A program made the position numbers and the translations under genes. Of a stretch of 62,833 nucleotides of DNA, positions 10,007 through 18,823 are shown in pieces (positions within the stretch are counted from its first letter, which is position 1; every line of letters starts with the position of its first letter). Below the pieces are notes generated by a model. The model worked only from the letters and a program-made list of their open reading frames with translations. It was not told the origin of the DNA and did not search any database. Source of the stretch: an uncultured Burkholderiales bacterium (GTDB taxonomy: Bacteria > Pseudomonadota > Gammaproteobacteria > Burkholderiales > Burkholderiaceae_C); contig CAITYM010000028.1 of NCBI GenBank assembly GCA_903896615.1, positions 1 to 62,833 of the forward strand. Direction: 5' to 3'.

Positions 10007-10780
10007 TTAACCGAAGCGACCTGTAATGTAGTCTTCTGTCTCTTTACGTTGGGGCTTGAAAAAGAGCTGCTCGGTAGGGCCAAACTCTACCAAGTCACCC
10101 AAATACATATAGGCAGTAAAGTCACTGCAGCGCGCGGCTTGTTGCATATTATGCGTAACGATTACAACCGTGTAGTCTTGCTTGAGTTCAATAATTAGCT
10201 CCTCAACCTTTGCTGTAGATATGGGATCCAGTGCTGAACACGGCTCATCCAACAAAAGTACTTCAGGCTTGATGGCTATTCCACGGGCGATACAAAGCCG
10301 TTGTTGTTGCCCCCCGGATAAGCCGCTACCACTTTGATTTAACTTGTCTTTAACTTCGGTCCAAAGCGCAGCCTTTTTAAGCGCCCATTCAACTCGGTCA
10401 TCCATGTCGTTGTTGTTGAGGTCCTCAAACAAACGAACGCCAAAAGCAATATTGTCATAAATTGACATAGGAAAGGGAGTCGGTTTTTGGAAAACCATAC
10501 CAACCTTTGCACGAATCAAAGAGACATCCATTTGTGAGGTCAATAGATTTTCACCATCAAGCTCAATAAGTCCCTCTGCGCGTTGTTCGGGGTAGAGTTC
10601 GTACATACGATTAAAAGTACGCAACAAAGTGGACTTGCCGCATCCTGATGGACCAATAAAAGCAGTTACCTGATTTTCTGGAATTTCAAGATTAATATTC
10701 TTTAATGCATGAAACTTACCGTAGTAAAAATTTAAGTCTTTTACTGTTATCTTCGATTTGTTAGCGATTGCTACTTCCAT
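10007..10780 (-). CDS. pstB: Phosphate ABC transporter ATP-binding protein PstB
   Basis: 257-residue ABC ATPase. Walker [10 protein letters not shown] (about residue 43), signature LSGGQQQRL, Walker [14 protein letters not shown] and the switch His in [10 protein letters not shown] are intact. The PstB-specific segment [11 protein letters not shown] is present. It energises high-affinity phosphate import with PstA/PstC. AAGGA sits upstream of the ATG; it follows pstA by 22 bp. Confidence 0.98.
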   Translation of the reverse strand: MEVAIANKSKITVKDLNFYYGKFHALKNINLEIPENQVTAFIGPSGCGKSTLLRTFNRMYELYPEQRAEGLIELDGENLLTSQMDVSLIRAKVGMVFQKPTPFPMSIYDNIAFGVRLFEDLNNNDMDDRVEWALKKAALWTEVKDKLNQSGSGLSGGQQQRLCIARGIAIKPEVLLLDEPCSALDPISTAKVEELIIELKQDYTVVIVTHNMQQAARCSDFTAYMYLGDLVEFGPTEQLFFKPQRKETEDYITGRFG

Positions 10781-10802
10781 GTCTATATTCCTTCGTTTAG
10801 TA

Positions 10803-11675
10803 TCAGCTCTTACGACTAGTGATCGCTCTTGCCAAAATATTCAAACCCAGTACTGCAATAGTGATCAAGAACACCCCAGCCCACGCCAGTTGTTGCCAGT
10901 TTTCATGAGGACTCATTGCAAATTTAAAAATAGTTACTGGCAAGCTTGCCATCGGCGAGCTCAGATCTGTGGACCAAAACTGATTGCTTAATGCAGTTAA
11001 CAAAAGCGGTGCAGTTTCGCCAGATATGCGCGCAACCGCAAGCAAAATACCAGTCACAACACCCGCCTGCGCTGAGCGAAGCGTAATACTCAAAATTACT
11101 TTCCACTTTGGAGTGCCCAAAGCGTAAGCAGCCTCTCTGAGTCCAGGGGGAACCAGTGAGAGCATATTCTCAGTTGTTCTGATCACTACAGGAATAACAA
11201 TCAAAGCCAAAGCAATCGAGCCAGCCCATCCAGAGAAAGCCTTAAAGTGAGCAAAGAGAAGCATGTTATAGACGAATAGTCCAATAACTATGGACGGCGC
11301 CGATAACAAAATATCGTTCACAAACCTTGTCACAACAGACAACGTACCCTTAGGGTTGTATTCCGCAAGATAAATACCAGCCATGATTCCAATAGGAGTG
11401 CCGATAAACGTGGCAATGGCAACCATGAGGAATGACCCAAAAATGGCATTGGCAAGGCCGCCCCCAGGCTCACCGGGATTGGGCGTATCTTCAACGAGGG
11501 TTGCAAAGCTAAGTCCGCCAAAACCGAGGACCAAAGTTTCGTACAAAATCCAAACTAACCAAATCAGTCCAAACACCATTGCTGCCACGGACAAAATAAG
11601 TGCAATTTTGTTGATCCTGTTTCTGGCTTGAAACTTTTGGTATTTGGGATCCATCAATAATTCCTCTTGAGTCAT
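10803..11675 (-). CDS. pstA: Phosphate ABC transporter permease PstA
   Basis: 290-residue inner-membrane permease with six predicted helices and the coupling-loop EAA motif ([19 protein letters not shown]) near residue 180. Together with PstC it forms the phosphate channel. Its ATG overlaps the stop codon of pstC by 4 bp (ATGA), a sign of translational coupling. Confidence 0.97.
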   Translation of the reverse strand: MTQEELLMDPKYQKFQARNRINKIALILSVAAMVFGLIWLVWILYETLVLGFGGLSFATLVEDTPNPGEPGGGLANAIFGSFLMVAIATFIGTPIGIMAGIYLAEYNPKGTLSVVTRFVNDILLSAPSIVIGLFVYNMLLFAHFKAFSGWAGSIALALIVIPVVIRTTENMLSLVPPGLREAAYALGTPKWKVILSITLRSAQAGVVTGILLAVARISGETAPLLLTALSNQFWSTDLSSPMASLPVTIFKFAMSPHENWQQLAWAGVFLITIAVLGLNILARAITSRKS

Positions 11676-12712
11676 GATTTCGTCCCCTCACTTTTACGTA
11701 ACTGAGCCAACATGAATTTAGAGAGGGATAACACCACAAAAGTAATAAAGAAGAGTACGAGTCCTAAATAAATAAGCGATGCCTTATGTAGCCCCTCAGA
11801 GGCCTCTGCAAATTCACTCGCTAAAACAGAGGTAATGCTGTTGGCGGCCGAGAAAAGACTAATGGAATTGAGTTGATTAATATTTCCAATAACAAAGGTT
11901 ACCGCCATGGTCTCACCTAAGGCACGACCAAGCCCAAGCATGATGCCACCCACCACACCTGCTTTGGTATACGGTAAAACAACCTTGCTCACAACCTCCC
12001 AAGTCGTTGATCCAAGCCCATACGCAGACTCTTTGAGTAATGGCGGTGTAACCTCAAAAACATCCCTCATCACAGAAGATATAAACGGAATGATCATAAT
12101 GGCCAAAATAATGCCTGCTGAGAGTATGCCAATTCCAACGGGTGGGCCACTGACTAGGGGTCCCAAAAAAGGCACACCTGACAACAGTTTTTGCAATGGC
12201 AGTTGAACGTAAGTTGCCAAAATAGGGCTAAAAACGAGAAGACCCCACATACCGTAAACGATGGACGGTATTGCTGCCAAAAGCTCGATAGCTGTACCAA
12301 GGGGTCGTTTGAGCCATGCAGGAGACAACTCAGTTAAAAAAATAGCAATACCAAAACTTACGGGTACCGCAACCAAGAGCGCGATCAGGGATGTGGCAAT
12401 CGTGCCGTAAATCATTACCAGACCGCCGAACTCTTCTTTAACGGGATCCCAAACCATACTGGTTAAAAATCCAAGACCAAAGTGATTAATTGCAGGCCAG
12501 GCGCCAACAATCAAAGAGAGCAATATTCCAAACAAAACGGTCAAAGTAGCACAAACAGACAGAAATGCTAAAAGACCAAAAGCTTTGTCGAAAAAAGACC
12601 CATAGCGGGTCGTCCTTGGAGCGGGGGGCTGTGACATAGAACGATATTTTTGATGAGTCATATAGACAGAATCAAGAGAGGATCCCTGTGCGGGCGCAGA
12701 AGAAATGGACAC
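11672..12712 (-). CDS. pstC: Phosphate ABC transporter permease PstC
   Basis: 346-residue permease. A hydrophilic N-terminus of about 40 residues is followed by six membrane segments; the coupling motif [19 protein letters not shown] lies near residue 230. The start is a GTG at 12712 preceded by GGGAG eight bases away. It lies 137 bp downstream of pstS, and in that interval no clear terminator was found. Confidence 0.97.
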   Translation of the reverse strand: MSISSAPAQGSSLDSVYMTHQKYRSMSQPPAPRTTRYGSFFDKAFGLLAFLSVCATLTVLFGILLSLIVGAWPAINHFGLGFLTSMVWDPVKEEFGGLVMIYGTIATSLIALLVAVPVSFGIAIFLTELSPAWLKRPLGTAIELLAAIPSIVYGMWGLLVFSPILATYVQLPLQKLLSGVPFLGPLVSGPPVGIGILSAGIILAIMIIPFISSVMRDVFEVTPPLLKESAYGLGSTTWEVVSKVVLPYTKAGVVGGIMLGLGRALGETMAVTFVIGNINQLNSISLFSAANSITSVLASEFAEASEGLHKASLIYLGLVLFFITFVVLSLSKFMLAQLRKSEGTKS

Positions 12713-12849
12713 AAGAAAAACTCCCTTGATTTAAGGACTAAAAAGTCAACGTGAGTTTTGTACTAATTGCTGGCAAATCTCAAGGCGTTTTTAAATTAGC
12801 CAGAGCTTTGTCAACAATATTTTGAGTCCTGCCACTCACGCCAGTTGAT

Positions 12850-13893
12850 TTACTTGTAAGAAACAGTCTTGCCTGACGTGTCTTTGATTTGACCCCATGC
12901 TTGGCGAATTTCCTCTTTAACTGCATTAGGCATCACAACAAAGTCAAGTCCATCTGCGCTCTTGTCACCTGTTCTGTAGGCCCAGTCAAAGAACTTGAGA
13001 ACTTGTGTTGCAACCTCAGGCTTGTCCTGATTTTTGTACATGATGATGAAAGTTGCCCCGGTGATAGGCCAAGCATCTTTCTCGTTTTGGTTGGTTAAGA
13101 TTTGATAAAAGGACTTCGCCCAGCTTGCGCCAGATGCTGCTGATTTGAAGGTGGCTTCGCTTGGCTCTACAAAATTACCTGCAGCGTTTTTTAAGCTCAC
13201 GTAGTTCATTTTGTTTTTCTTAACATAAACATACTCTACATAACCAAGAGAGTTGGGCAGACTGTTGACGTATTTTGCGACTCCGTCGTTTCCTTTACCC
13301 GCCGCTGCGTTGGCAATGTTAGGCCAATTAACTGCCGTATTGGCACCCACCTTCTCTTTCCACTCAGAGCTTACTTTGCTCAAATAGTCCGTAAAGAGAA
13401 AGGAAGTTCCTGAACCATCAGAGCGACGGATTGACGTAATCTCTGCATCAGGAAGGCTCAAGCTGGGATTCAAAGCTTTAATAGCGGGATCATTCCATTT
13501 TCCGATTTTGCCAAGGTATATGTTCGCTAATACTTCACCTGTAAGTTTAAGTTGGCCAGGTGCGACACCAGCGATATTGATTACAGGAACTACACCGCCA
13601 ATCACAGTTGGGAACTGGATTTGCCCTTTTTTGGCCAAGTCTTCATCGGTTCTCGGCATATCAGAGGCACCGAAATCAATTGTTTTCGCGTCAATTTGGT
13701 TCAATCCAGCACCTGAGCCAATTGATTGATAATTGATCTTTACGCCAGTTTCTTTGTTGTAATCACTTGCCCATTTGAAGTAAATATCTGCGGGGAAACT
13801 TGCACCAGCTCCAGTTACTTGTTGCGCAAAAGAGGAAACAGATAAACTCATTGCAGCTACTGCAACTAGTTTTAATGCGAATCGGTTAATCAT
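12850..13893 (-). CDS. pstS: Periplasmic phosphate-binding protein PstS
   Basis: 347-residue secreted solute-binding protein. A Sec signal peptide (MINRFALKLVAVAAMSLSVSSFAQ) precedes the mature start VTGAGASFPADIYFKW, the classic PstS N-terminus. The phosphate-site segments YQSIGSGAGLNQI, DFGASDMP and RSDGSGTSFLF are present. I use the ATG at 13893, which has AAAGGAACC upstream; an in-frame start at 13941 would add 16 residues before the signal peptide. First gene of the pst-pho operon, behind a Pho box at 13990-14007. Confidence 0.96.
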   Translation of the reverse strand: MINRFALKLVAVAAMSLSVSSFAQQVTGAGASFPADIYFKWASDYNKETGVKINYQSIGSGAGLNQIDAKTIDFGASDMPRTDEDLAKKGQIQFPTVIGGVVPVINIAGVAPGQLKLTGEVLANIYLGKIGKWNDPAIKALNPSLSLPDAEITSIRRSDGSGTSFLFTDYLSKVSSEWKEKVGANTAVNWPNIANAAAGKGNDGVAKYVNSLPNSLGYVEYVYVKKNKMNYVSLKNAAGNFVEPSEATFKSAASGASWAKSFYQILTNQNEKDAWPITGATFIIMYKNQDKPEVATQVLKFFDWAYRTGDKSADGLDFVVMPNAVKEEIRQAWGQIKDTSGKTVSYK

Positions 13894-13989
13894 GAAATAG
13901 GTTCCTTTGTTGAAATTGAGTCCCAGTCCTTCATCAATCAAGCTTACAAACGCTTAACTGCGACTAGACTGATAATGTAAGACTGTAAA

Positions 13990-14007
13990 ATGACAATTTC
14001 ATGACAT
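13990..14007 (-). promoter_or_regulatory. Pho box upstream of pstS
   Basis: On the minus strand the sequence ATGTCATGAAATTGTCAT has two 7-bp half-sites (ATGTCAT, TTGTCAT) 11 bp apart, matching the PhoB target known from E. coli (CTGTCATAAATCTGTCAT type). Another half-site, ATGTCAA, lies upstream at 14016-14022. It sits about 100 bp before the pstS start codon. Confidence 0.85.
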
Positions 14008-14043
14008 TCAATAAATTGACATTTAATTGTAATATTACGTCAA

Positions 14044-14061
14044 TTGTCGCCAATTTGTCAT
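14044..14061 (+). promoter_or_regulatory. Pho box upstream of ppx
   Basis: TTGTCGCCAATTTGTCAT on the plus strand: two half-sites (TTGTCGC, TTGTCAT) spaced 11 bp apart, ending 25 bp before the ppx start codon. The first half-site is weaker. With the minus-strand site at 13990-14007 it suggests divergent PhoB control of pstS and ppx from one 190-bp region. Confidence 0.65.
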
Positions 14062-14086
14062 AAACAATACTTAAGATAACGTTGTA

Positions 14087-15589
14087 ATGCAAAATAGCAC
14101 CCTTTTAGCCGGGATTGATCTCGGAAGCAACAGTTTTAGGCTTGAGATTGGCCGATTTGAGCACGGTCAAATCAACCGAATTGAATACATCAAAGAGACA
14201 GTTAGACAAGGTAACGGCCTAGATGAGGACCGTAACTTAACTCCGCAAGCCATGCAAAGGGGCTGGGATTGTTTAGGTCGCTTTGCCGAGAGACTCTCCG
14301 GGTTCAAGAAAACCCAAGTTCGTGCAGTTGCAACCCAAACGCTTAGAGAGGCCAGAAATAGAGAAGCTTTTTTGAGCACCGCTCAAAAGGTATTTGGCTT
14401 TCCCATAGAAGTCATTTCTGGGCGAGAGGAAGCAAGGCTCATTTACCTAGGCGTAGCTCATCTACTCCCCCACAGCAGCGACAACCGTTTGGTGATTGAT
14501 ATCGGAGGCAGATCAACTGAACTCATCATTGGCAAAGATCTAGATGCCCGGGTTTTAGAGTCATACAGGGTGGGGAGTGTCGCCTGGAGTATGCGGTTCT
14601 TCCCTGAAGGCGAGTACAGTGCCCAGGCTTTTAAAACTGCTGAAGTGGCTGCGCAAGCCATTTTAGATGAAGCCTTAACTAGCTATCCTCGCCACGCCTG
14701 GGATGTAGCTTACGGATCCTCTGGCACAGTAGGCGCAGTGGCTGATATTTTAGGTGTTGCGGGGTGGCCACCTACTCTCATCAATCGGGACAGCTTAAAT
14801 TGGCTGAAGCGTTGTCTAATCCGCGCTCAATCAATCGACAAAGTCAGACTTGAAGGCCTCAAGGAAGACCGCAAAGCAGTACTTGCCGGCGGCATAAGCG
14901 TGCTCAGTGCAGTTTTTGATCTTTTAGAGATTGATGAGTTACACGTTGCACAAGGCGCACTCAGACACGGCGTGCTCTACGATATGTTAGACCGAGCAGT
15001 CTATGCAACCGATGTTCGCACGACAACAGTCTCCAGACTCTCCAAAACCTCTGGCCTTGACGCTGATCAAGCAGACCGTGTCAACAAGGTTAGTCAGTAC
15101 TTACTAAACATGGTTATAGACGATTCCAAATCAGGAGACGTCAACAAGCTCAAGCAAAAACTGGAGTGGGCTGCCAAATTACACGAGGTTGGCACCATCA
15201 TCTCTCACAGTGATTACCACAAGCACGGTGCCTATATCTTAGACAACACAGATGCACCGGGGTTTGCGGCGCCGGAATTACATAGACTCTCTTTATTAGT
15301 GTTAGGACACAGGGGCAAGCTTCGCAAGTTAGAGGTGGACTTTGACAACGTCGGCTTCATTAAGCAGTTGCTGGCACTCAGGTTGGCTGTTATTTTGTGT
15401 CACGCTAAACGCGATCCTGAATACAAGTCTTTAAAACTAGATTTGGTCAGCGAACAGTCACGTTCTTTTAAATTAACGCTCACTAAAGACTGGGCTGAAA
15501 AATACCCCCAATCCTCGCATCTCCTAAAAGAGGAAATAAACGCGTGGCAGAAGACCACTTGGTCCTTCGATTTGAACTGGGTAGATTAA
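14087..15589 (+). CDS. ppx: Exopolyphosphatase (Ppx/GppA family)
   Basis: 500-residue enzyme of the Ppx/GppA branch of the ASKHA superfamily, which releases phosphate from the ends of polyphosphate. The phosphate-1 loop GIDLGSNSFRLEIG is at the N-terminus, and the second phosphate loop is in VIDIGGRSTELIIG near residue 140. The catalytic Glu is expected in SGREEARLIYLG. The C-terminal third has the HD-like helical domain (AAKLHEVGTIISHSDYHKHGAYI). GppA activity on pppGpp is a possible alternative. It is divergent from pstS, with its own Pho box. Confidence 0.94.
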   Translation: MQNSTLLAGIDLGSNSFRLEIGRFEHGQINRIEYIKETVRQGNGLDEDRNLTPQAMQRGWDCLGRFAERLSGFKKTQVRAVATQTLREARNREAFLSTAQKVFGFPIEVISGREEARLIYLGVAHLLPHSSDNRLVIDIGGRSTELIIGKDLDARVLESYRVGSVAWSMRFFPEGEYSAQAFKTAEVAAQAILDEALTSYPRHAWDVAYGSSGTVGAVADILGVAGWPPTLINRDSLNWLKRCLIRAQSIDKVRLEGLKEDRKAVLAGGISVLSAVFDLLEIDELHVAQGALRHGVLYDMLDRAVYATDVRTTTVSRLSKTSGLDADQADRVNKVSQYLLNMVIDDSKSGDVNKLKQKLEWAAKLHEVGTIISHSDYHKHGAYILDNTDAPGFAAPELHRLSLLVLGHRGKLRKLEVDFDNVGFIKQLLALRLAVILCHAKRDPEYKSLKLDLVSEQSRSFKLTLTKDWAEKYPQSSHLLKEEINAWQKTTWSFDLNWVD

Positions 15590-15614
15590 TCTGAGATTAG
15601 GAATTACTTGAGGC

Positions 15615-16076
15615 TCAAAGCATCTCAGCTGCCTGAACAGATATGAGTACGGTTTGTTGCTCCTCTTCTTTTTGGCGTGATCGTAGCCACCAAACAGCAC
15701 CCTTTCTTACAGAACACTCCCCACTGGGTAACTGAAGCAAGCGTGCAATAGTTTGCCCAAGAAAGGGCTGGTGTCCAACGATTAAAACTGAGTTTTTATT
15801 ATTGGGCCACTGAACAAGTTCCAGCACTTGATCGGGTTGACTTTGTGGAGAGAGCTCATCCCTAATTTTGTATTTACGCCCAAGTGCAATGACAGTTTGT
15901 TCGGCTCGTTTTGCTGGACTAGACAAGATGCGAACACCCTCGGGAAGTTGACGGTCAAGCCAGTGAGCCATTCGAGTGGCTTGACGCTCCCCCCTGGGAG
16001 TAAGGGCGCGAGACATATCATCAGCTCCCCCCTCTGCTTCGAAAGCTTCTGCGTGTCGCCAAAAAATCAAGTCCAT
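15615..16076 (-). CDS. sixA: SixA-like phosphohistidine phosphatase
   Basis: 153-residue histidine phosphatase. The catalytic RHA motif is at residues 7-9 (LIFWRHAEA), further signature parts are LTPRGERQA, RILSSPAKRAEQT and the second catalytic His in VLIVGHQPFLG. Members remove phosphate from His in signalling proteins. It follows ppk by 1 bp on the same strand, so the two are cotranscribed; a connection to phosphate metabolism is suggested by location only. Confidence 0.9.
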   Translation of the reverse strand: MDLIFWRHAEAFEAEGGADDMSRALTPRGERQATRMAHWLDRQLPEGVRILSSPAKRAEQTVIALGRKYKIRDELSPQSQPDQVLELVQWPNNKNSVLIVGHQPFLGQTIARLLQLPSGECSVRKGAVWWLRSRQKEEEQQTVLISVQAAEML

Positions 16077-16077
16077 A

Positions 16078-18162
16078 TTAAATCTCCTTTACCTCGTAGC
16101 GTCTCATCAAAGCCTCTTGAGCGCTAATGGGAGTCGTGCTTTGGTTATCTATAACTGGGACGTACTCGCCGTTAGAGCATAATTGCCAAGCATCTTTGCT
16201 GTCATACAAATAAGCTACTAAACACTCATCAATGACACGCCTTTTGAGGCTCTCTTCTTGAACAGGCCAAGCAAGCTCAATTCTCCTCAACATGTTGCGG
16301 TTCATCCAATCTGCACTTGATAGGTAGAGTTTCTCATCTTCACCGGATCTGAAATAAAAAACACGTGAATGCTCCAGGAACCGGCCCACAATAGATCTCA
16401 CCTTGATACGGTCTGATACACCTGGGACTTGTGCGGGTAATATGCATGCGCCGCGCACAATCAGATCAATGTCAACTCCCCAGCGACTCGCTTGTATAAG
16501 CGCTAAAGCCAAACGCTCATCTGTGAGGGAGTTCATCTTTAAAACGATCCTTCCAGCTCGCCCTAAACGAACACCCTTTGCAACGCGGTCAATAGCGGCA
16601 ATCAAATTGGTTTGTAGATCAAAGGGAGCAAGCCAAATGGTTTTAAGTTTGGGCAAAGTACTTTGACTTGCAAGGTGTATGAAAATATTTTCTACATCTC
16701 CGGTGATGCTCGGATCCTTGGTCATGAAACTAATATCCGTATACAACTTGGCGGTAAGTGGGTTGTAATTTCCAGTCGAGAGGTGTGCGTAGTGCCTTAG
16801 ATATCTGCCCTCACGACGCGTGATCAATAGCATCTTACCGTGTGTTTTTAAACCAACAACACCGTAAACCACCTGAGCGCCAATTTGCTCCAATCGGTCT
16901 GCCCAGTTGATATTGGCTTCCTCATCAAACCTAGCCTTGAGCTCAACGACTACTGTAACCTCCTTACCACGGAGCACCGCTTGCCTGAGTAAATCCATCA
17001 ACCCAGAATTGGCACCAGTGCGGTAAATGGTTTGCTTGATAGCTAAAACATTAGGATCGTTTACGGCCTCACGCAAAAAGGCCAATACGCCATCAAAACT
17101 CTCAAAAGGCTGATGAAACAAAACATCAGCTTTGGTGAGTTGTTCAAATATAGATACACTTGGATTGAGTTGCGCGGGGAAACTTGCCGTATAGGGTTTA
17201 AAAAGCAAACTCGGGTTGTTCACCAAATCAATGACTTGGTTTAACCGGACAAGGTTAACAGGTCCTTGAACGCGGTATAAACAATTCAAGGGCAAATCAA
17301 ATTGCTTCAGTAAAAAATCCGATAAATACTCAGTACATCCAGATGACACCTCAAGGCGCACAGCCTCGCCGTATTGCCGTTGCTCCAAGCCTTGACGCAG
17401 CGCAGTGCGAAGATTTCTGACGTCTTCTTCGTCCACAGACAAATCCGAATTTCTGGTGAGACGAAACTGTGAAAAGTGAACCACCTCACGACCCTCAAAT
17501 AATTCATTCAAGTGTGCACGAATGATGCTTGACAGTGAGACGAGTAGGGTTTGATTCTTAGAGATCTTTGAGGGCAACTTGACCATTCGCGGTAAAACGC
17601 GCGGTACCTTAACGATGGCAATTTCGTTATGCCTACCCAGTGCATCTTTACCCTTTAGCCTAACAATGAAATTTAAAGATTTATTGGCCACCTGCGGAAA
17701 TGGGTGCGCAGGATCGAGCCCGACTGGAATAAGTAGGGGCCTAACTTCTTGATCAAAATACCTTTTAACCCATAGTGCCTGTTCGGCATTCCTTTCGCTA
17801 AAAGAGAGAATATGAATACCCTTCTTGGCGAACGCAGGAATGAGGTTTTGGTTATAAACCTGATACTGCTCGTTTACTAATGCGTGTGCTGCTTGACTGA
17901 GTTTCTCGAAACTATCAACTGAGTAAGGACCACTTTGAATCTCATTTTGAGCGGCCTTTAGATGCAATGATGCCCTCACCTCAAAAAACTCATCCAAATT
18001 AGAAGAAACAATGCACAAATATCTGAGCCGTTCCAAAAGTGGAACCGATGATTGTTTGGACAACTCGAGCACACGCTTATTAAAGGCAAGGAAACTTCTG
18101 TCCCGATCAATTAATTGGACTGCTCGTTCTGTATGCGGAATGAAACTGTGGGGAATAACCAT
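16078..18162 (-). CDS. ppk1: Polyphosphate kinase 1
   Basis: About 694 residues; catalyses reversible transfer of the ATP gamma-phosphate to polyphosphate. The N-terminal domain has RDRSFLAFNKRVLELS and SNLDEFFEVR; two phospholipase-D-like domains follow. The autophosphorylated His lies in the segment RHYAHLSTGNYNPLTAKLYTD near residue 456; the arginine-rich KQTIYRTGANSG segment is also conserved. I chose the ATG at 18162, with AAGGTG upstream; a GTG four codons earlier (18174) is the alternative. It opposes ppx functionally and shares a Pho-like upstream element. Confidence 0.96.
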   Translation of the reverse strand: MVIPHSFIPHTERAVQLIDRDRSFLAFNKRVLELSKQSSVPLLERLRYLCIVSSNLDEFFEVRASLHLKAAQNEIQSGPYSVDSFEKLSQAAHALVNEQYQVYNQNLIPAFAKKGIHILSFSERNAEQALWVKRYFDQEVRPLLIPVGLDPAHPFPQVANKSLNFIVRLKGKDALGRHNEIAIVKVPRVLPRMVKLPSKISKNQTLLVSLSSIIRAHLNELFEGREVVHFSQFRLTRNSDLSVDEEDVRNLRTALRQGLEQRQYGEAVRLEVSSGCTEYLSDFLLKQFDLPLNCLYRVQGPVNLVRLNQVIDLVNNPSLLFKPYTASFPAQLNPSVSIFEQLTKADVLFHQPFESFDGVLAFLREAVNDPNVLAIKQTIYRTGANSGLMDLLRQAVLRGKEVTVVVELKARFDEEANINWADRLEQIGAQVVYGVVGLKTHGKMLLITRREGRYLRHYAHLSTGNYNPLTAKLYTDISFMTKDPSITGDVENIFIHLASQSTLPKLKTIWLAPFDLQTNLIAAIDRVAKGVRLGRAGRIVLKMNSLTDERLALALIQASRWGVDIDLIVRGACILPAQVPGVSDRIKVRSIVGRFLEHSRVFYFRSGEDEKLYLSSADWMNRNMLRRIELAWPVQEESLKRRVIDECLVAYLYDSKDAWQLCSNGEYVPVIDNQSTTPISAQEALMRRYEVKEI

Positions 18163-18285
18163 TGATAAATACACCTTATGCGGTAGTATGCACCAAATTG
18201 ATTACGAAATAAATACGCAATTTCAGCTAATGTGTCTCAGGCCTAAAATTCATAATATTACATATCTCCGCACAGTACTAGATCT

Positions 18286-18313
18286 CAAATATGACATTTT
18301 TATGTCATATTTG
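18286..18313. promoter_or_regulatory. Perfect 12-bp palindrome upstream of ppk1, with imperfect Pho box
   Basis: CAAATATGACAT TTTT ATGTCATATTTG is a perfect inverted repeat with 12-bp arms. It contains ATGACAT and ATGTCAT 11 bp apart, one base away from a Pho box on either strand. It lies about 125-150 bp upstream of ppk1. No T-run follows on the plus strand. It may be a PhoB site or the site of another dimeric regulator. Confidence 0.5.
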
Positions 18314-18403
18314 TGAATCACGACTAAGGCTAACCAAGGAGACTTGGGTGCCGGTATTATTAATGGGTTTAGCCTAAGGCTTGGACAGTATTACTTGATA
18401 AAT

Positions 18404-18667
18404 TTACGTTTTAAGCGTAGATTGCAGGACTCTATTTTGATAAGAAATATCAAAGAGCTTTGATTTACCGACGTAATATCTATCTAACCGCCACTCCTGA
18501 AGGATATCCATTGCAAGGGAGAACATCTTAATATCTAGGGCATAGAGCTCAGATAAGTTGAAACTTTGGTCGCTCTCCAAAGAATAAACTAAATTAGACA
18601 AGGTCTTGGCAACTTGTGAATTTGGATCGGCAGCAATTATCTTGCGGGCTTTTTTGATACCTAACAT
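18404..18667 (-). CDS. Small protein of unknown function
   Basis: 87-residue polypeptide starting MLGIKKARKIIAADPNS, with charged, mainly helical composition and no signal peptide or membrane segment. Ribosome site AGGGAAG lies just before the ATG, which supports real coding. I do not recognise the family. It sits between the alkaline phosphatase gene and ppk1, in the same direction as both, so it may be part of the phosphate region; no function can be given. Confidence 0.55.
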   Translation of the reverse strand: MLGIKKARKIIAADPNSQVAKTLSNLVYSLESDQSFNLSELYALDIKMFSLAMDILQEWRLDRYYVGKSKLFDISYQNRVLQSTLKT

Positions 18668-18823
18668 TTCTTCCCTTTAGTTGTTATCTCTTTGCAATTA
18701 TGAGGCTTTTACGCTGAAAAACCTATTGCTAAAAAGTATTTATTTTTATGGAGTTTTAAGAATATCTAATTCAACTTAAATAATGTCTAACCAAAGCAGA
18801 AAAAGGGGGCAAGCCCCGTTTAT

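Noticed and set aside
12713-12849. Terminator or attenuator between pstS and pstC
   Set aside because: Only a weak CTGGC/GCCAG pairing with a large loop was found; not enough to call.
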